This document shows positions 35,111-36,900 of a DNA stretch of 36,900 nucleotides, piece by piece. The position numbers and the translations under genes were made by a program. The first letter of the stretch is position 1, and each line of letters begins with the position of its first letter. Where the stretch lies: positions 1-36,900 of the forward strand of contig CAVFRF010000025.1 of assembly GCA_963624975.1 (NCBI GenBank), in the 5' to 3' direction. Source of the stretch: CAVLCC01 sp963624975 (GTDB lineage: Bacteria > Actinomycetota > Coriobacteriia > Coriobacteriales > CADBOM01). The notes under the pieces are model-generated. The model did no database searches and was not told where the DNA came from. It was given only the letters and a program-made list of their open reading frames with translations.

Positions 35111-35223
35111 TAAACTTTTGGATTCTGAAGATTCACGAGCTTTATTTCGCACTATTTTGTGCGGATTTATTGGCTCGTTTGTCTCATGTCGAGAGTTTTC
35201 GAATCTTCTATCATCGCGTTTTG

Positions 35224-35237
35224 GTCAACGCGTTTAC
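35224..35237 (+). promoter_or_regulatory. Type-2 operator
   Basis: GTCAACGCGTTTAC, identical to the sites at 35699 and 35742. About 150 bp upstream of the MFS start. Confidence 0.65.
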
Positions 35238-35439
35238 TTTGAACCAAAAATTTTGCTGGCCCATTATCGCCAGCAACTTTCAAAAACATATCCGTTGGCT
35301 CACGTTGGGTTTACAGCTCGAAACGAAGACAGCTCAGAACGGCCTCGTGCTGTCAGCGAAGTCGTTCCATACCGCAAGCAGGTGCTTGCGGCGTTCTCAC
35401 CCGAAACCCGATTTACCTCAATTCAGGGCCAAGAACTTC

Positions 35440-35703
35440 ATTTCGAGTATAGATTCCCCGGTAAACGACGGAATTGTTTGCAACACTATAGACGCAGGCT
35501 CATAGCAAATGCCGCTATACCCAGATCCTGCTTGTTGTCAAAGTGCAAACTCGCATTGGGTGTCGCATGTGCGCAAGGCTGCGTCTGCGCATCCCCGACA
35601 TCCGAGGTACTTTGCTTTGCGACGACCTCTCTATTCGAAAGATCTTTGCAATATCGCTACCTTCGAACATCTGCCGTATCGTTTGCTGACTGTTTTTAGT
35701 CAA
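35440..35703 (-). pseudogene. Decayed tetR gene with preserved promoter
   Basis: From TTG 35703 the frame begins L-T-K-N, matching M-T-K-R of tetR1 at the same distance from an identical AACTCCAATATAA promoter stretch. Nucleotide similarity continues with gaps (ACGATACG ... TTCG ... GAGG). Near 35520-35540 the minus strand has GCACTTTGACAACAAGCAGG, 20 bases identical to the HFDNKQ region of tetR1, but in a shifted frame that soon meets a stop. A trace of the DGFTG block (GTTTACCGG) may survive near 35460. Frameshifts and shortened length show it is dead. The left limit is approximate. Confidence 0.72.
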
Positions 35704-35712
35704 CGCGTTTAC
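35699..35712 (+). promoter_or_regulatory. Type-2 operator overlapping the start of the tetR fossil
   Basis: GTCAACGCGTTTAC, 6 bp from the -10 box, the same geometry as the tetR1 operator. Confidence 0.68.
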
Positions 35713-35718
35713 AACTCC

Positions 35719-35746
35719 AATATAACCACTTCGCAAATTAAGTCAA
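35719..35746 (-). promoter_or_regulatory. Promoter of the tetR fossil, possibly now feeding the MFS-mttB2 unit
   Basis: TTGACT (35741-35746), 16-bp spacer, TATATT (35719-35724). The -35 is inside an operator and another operator lies just downstream. With the reading frame lost, a transcript from here would run ~640 bp to the MFS start. Confidence 0.65.
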
Positions 35747-35755
35747 CGCGTTTAC
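35742..35755 (+). promoter_or_regulatory. Type-2 operator overlapping a -35 box
   Basis: GTCAACGCGTTTAC, 43 bp from the previous copy, so the two sites bracket the promoter and lie close to four helical turns apart. Confidence 0.68.
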
Positions 35756-35905
35756 CTGAAAAAGTTTGAAATAGTTCAGCATTTCGTGCTTCAAGCAATG
35801 CTATATGCACTCAAGATTAAGTTTTGGCACTTCGACTTGTCTTAGCGAAGCATTAGCGGCTCCCCGAACCAGTCGGAGCCGTTGTTACTCAACAAGATGT
35901 CAGCT

Positions 35906-36613
35906 CTAGTCTTCCTCGAAGGCGGCAGACAGGTCGACGTCGGGATTGACGTATTTGGAATACAGCTCGGCAACGAGCTTGAAGCATTCGTCTGCAAGAG
36001 TCTGGATAGCCTGCCCCTCGTTCTTGTCGGAGGGGCATCGCGAAAATATGCCGTCGAACACGGCGGAGTCGAGCCTGCTCAGCAGGTCGGCGTTCTCCAT
36101 GGTGATGAAGCCCTTGTTTGCCGCACGTCTGAGGCAGATGAGTTCACGGTCCTGAACGTTGGTATTGAGGATGACCGTGCCGGTGAATCCGTCGAACCGC
36201 ACCATTTCCGACGGGAACAGGCGGTAGTACTCGAGCATGTACTCGTAGAGGTTGTCTTCGCGCGGGTCGCTGAAGAACAGCTCGTAGTAGGGCTTGTTCC
36301 AGAACGCGTCGTCGATGAAGGTCTTCCAGTCCTTTAGGTTCTTCTGGATGAAGTTGAGGTCGTCGCGGTTCCAGGCGATCATGTTGCGCTTGATGTAGGG
36401 TTGCAGAAACTTTACCGCCGCGACCATGAGAAGGTCGCGCTTGTTCTCGAAATGCCGATAGAGAACAGCGCAGGTGCATCCGACCTCGTCGGCGACGCGT
36501 CGCACGCTCAGCGCGTCGATCCCCTCTTCTTCGAGGATCCTGATGGCGATGAGGACGTACTTCTTGCGGGTATCGAGCGTGTCCTGCGATACGTCTTTCT
36601 TCTTTCTCGCCAT
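35906..36613 (-). CDS. TetR-family regulator 2
   Basis: 235 residues from ATG 36613; a TTG nine bases earlier is possible but lies very near the AAGGGA ribosome site. HTH: VRRVADEVGCTCAVLYRHFENKRDL, with the recognition segment GCTCAVLYRHF identical to TetR1. The C-terminal domain is paralogous throughout (YYRLFPSEM, DGFTG, LRRAAN, ELYSKYVNPDVDL). It ends in an acidic tail (SAAFEED). Its promoter carries a type-2 operator variant, and four type-2 sites lie between it and the MFS gene, so it likely regulates itself and the MFS-mttB2 unit. Inducer unknown, presumably the methylated substrate. Confidence 0.9.
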   Translation of the reverse strand: MARKKKDVSQDTLDTRKKYVLIAIRILEEEGIDALSVRRVADEVGCTCAVLYRHFENKRDLLMVAAVKFLQPYIKRNMIAWNRDDLNFIQKNLKDWKTFIDDAFWNKPYYELFFSDPREDNLYEYMLEYYRLFPSEMVRFDGFTGTVILNTNVQDRELICLRRAANKGFITMENADLLSRLDSAVFDGIFSRCPSDKNEGQAIQTLADECFKLVAELYSKYVNPDVDLSAAFEED

Positions 36614-36686
36614 CGTCTTCAACGTCCCTTGGTAGTTTGACCCGCTTGCCCGGGTCTTCGATGTTGGATTGCGGTTCGCGCATCAT

Positions 36687-36700
36687 GTGAGCGCGTTGAC
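36687..36700 (+). promoter_or_regulatory. Type-2 operator variant at the tetR2 promoter
   Basis: GTGAGCGCGTTGAC, 12 of 14 positions of the consensus, 10 bp from the -10 box, the same spacing as the type-1 site at mttB1. Confidence 0.58.
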
Positions 36701-36710
36701 CGACTCAAGC

Positions 36711-36738
36711 ATAATATCCCTAGCCAAACAAATTGCAA
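36711..36738 (-). promoter_or_regulatory. Promoter of tetR2
   Basis: TTGCAA (36733-36738), 16-bp spacer, TATTAT (36711-36716). Leader of about 90 nt. Confidence 0.6.
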
Positions 36739-36777
36739 TCCACAAATCCGACATCCGCAACAAAGACAATGCCGTCA

Positions 36778-36900
36778 GGGTGCCATCGCAGGGACTCGCC
36801 GATTCCCGCATTATCTACTCGAAGCTCCGCCTGGGATGCCCTGCACGGGACATACCGTAACGGCTCAGGCTGGGCTTTACAGCCAGAAGTCGCCGTTACG
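36778..36900. repeat. Structured intergenic element, copy 2, reaching the window edge
   Basis: Box GGGTGCCATCGC (36778-36789), ~66 variable bases, then a hairpin with outer stem CGTAACGGC / GCCGTTACG (36856-36864, 36892-36900) and an inner CTGG-GCT / AGC-CAG stem. AACGGCTCAGG and AAGTCGCCGTT are shared with copy 1 in the opposite orientation. The element may continue past the edge. Confidence 0.65.

Larger units (their letters stand above)
35081..35905. other. 825-bp regulatory region with operators and a decayed tetR
   Basis: Low-GC region between the MFS gene and tetR2. It holds four type-2 operators, a promoter, the fossil of a third tetR, and a nested inverted repeat (35126-35212: GAAGATTC / GAATCTTC outer, CGCAC / GTGCG inner). 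No intact gene. Confidence 0.7.

Overview
The window reads as chromosomal DNA of a high-GC anaerobic actinobacterium, most likely class Coriobacteriia (Eggerthellaceae-like). This placement is inferred from the mix of genes: an MEP-pathway ispH, an scpA-scpB-rluB ... cmk-plsC-ispH-der housekeeping run, a split glutamate synthase, the [FeFe]-hydrogenase maturase hydF, and MttB-type methyltransferases paired with TetR and MFS genes. No species is claimed.

Layout. (1) 1-9636, minus strand: one dense housekeeping operon, scpA-scpB-rluB-tyrA-aroA-cmk-plsC-ispH-(radical SAM DUF512)-der, with several start/stop overlaps; der runs off the left edge. (2) 10082-12157, minus: a two-domain ABC-F ATPase. 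(3) 12772-15937, plus: four consecutive zinc-ribbon proteins, the last two sharing a near-identical 538-bp 5' half (zinc ribbon, TM helix, InlB-type repeat) joined to different C-terminal modules. (4) 16070-16486: tRNA-Val and a CAU tRNA (probably tRNA-Ile2). (5) 17005-22281: a five-gene glutamate synthase with a GlnR-like box upstream. (6) 22546-26205: a surface C1A cysteine protease and hydF. (7) 26288-28897: tRNA-Gln, tRNA-Glu, recQ (minus), tRNA-Asn. (8) 28982-36613, minus: two MttB-superfamily methyltransferases, an MFS transporter, two paralogous TetR regulators and the fossil of a third tetR.

The right end holds the most unusual regulation. Two related near-palindromes form two regulons. 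One (GTCATCWTGATTAC) lies at tetR1 and mttB1. The other (core AACGCGTT, GTCAACGCGTTTAC) lies at tetR2, in front of the MFS-mttB2 unit and at the tetR fossil. A structured intergenic repeat with covarying stems flanks the MFS-mttB2-tetR2 block in opposite orientations (31773-31908 and 36778-36900).

No transposase, phage gene, CRISPR array or rRNA was found. Start sites were chosen from ribosome binding sites and family alignment and often differ from the longest possible frame.
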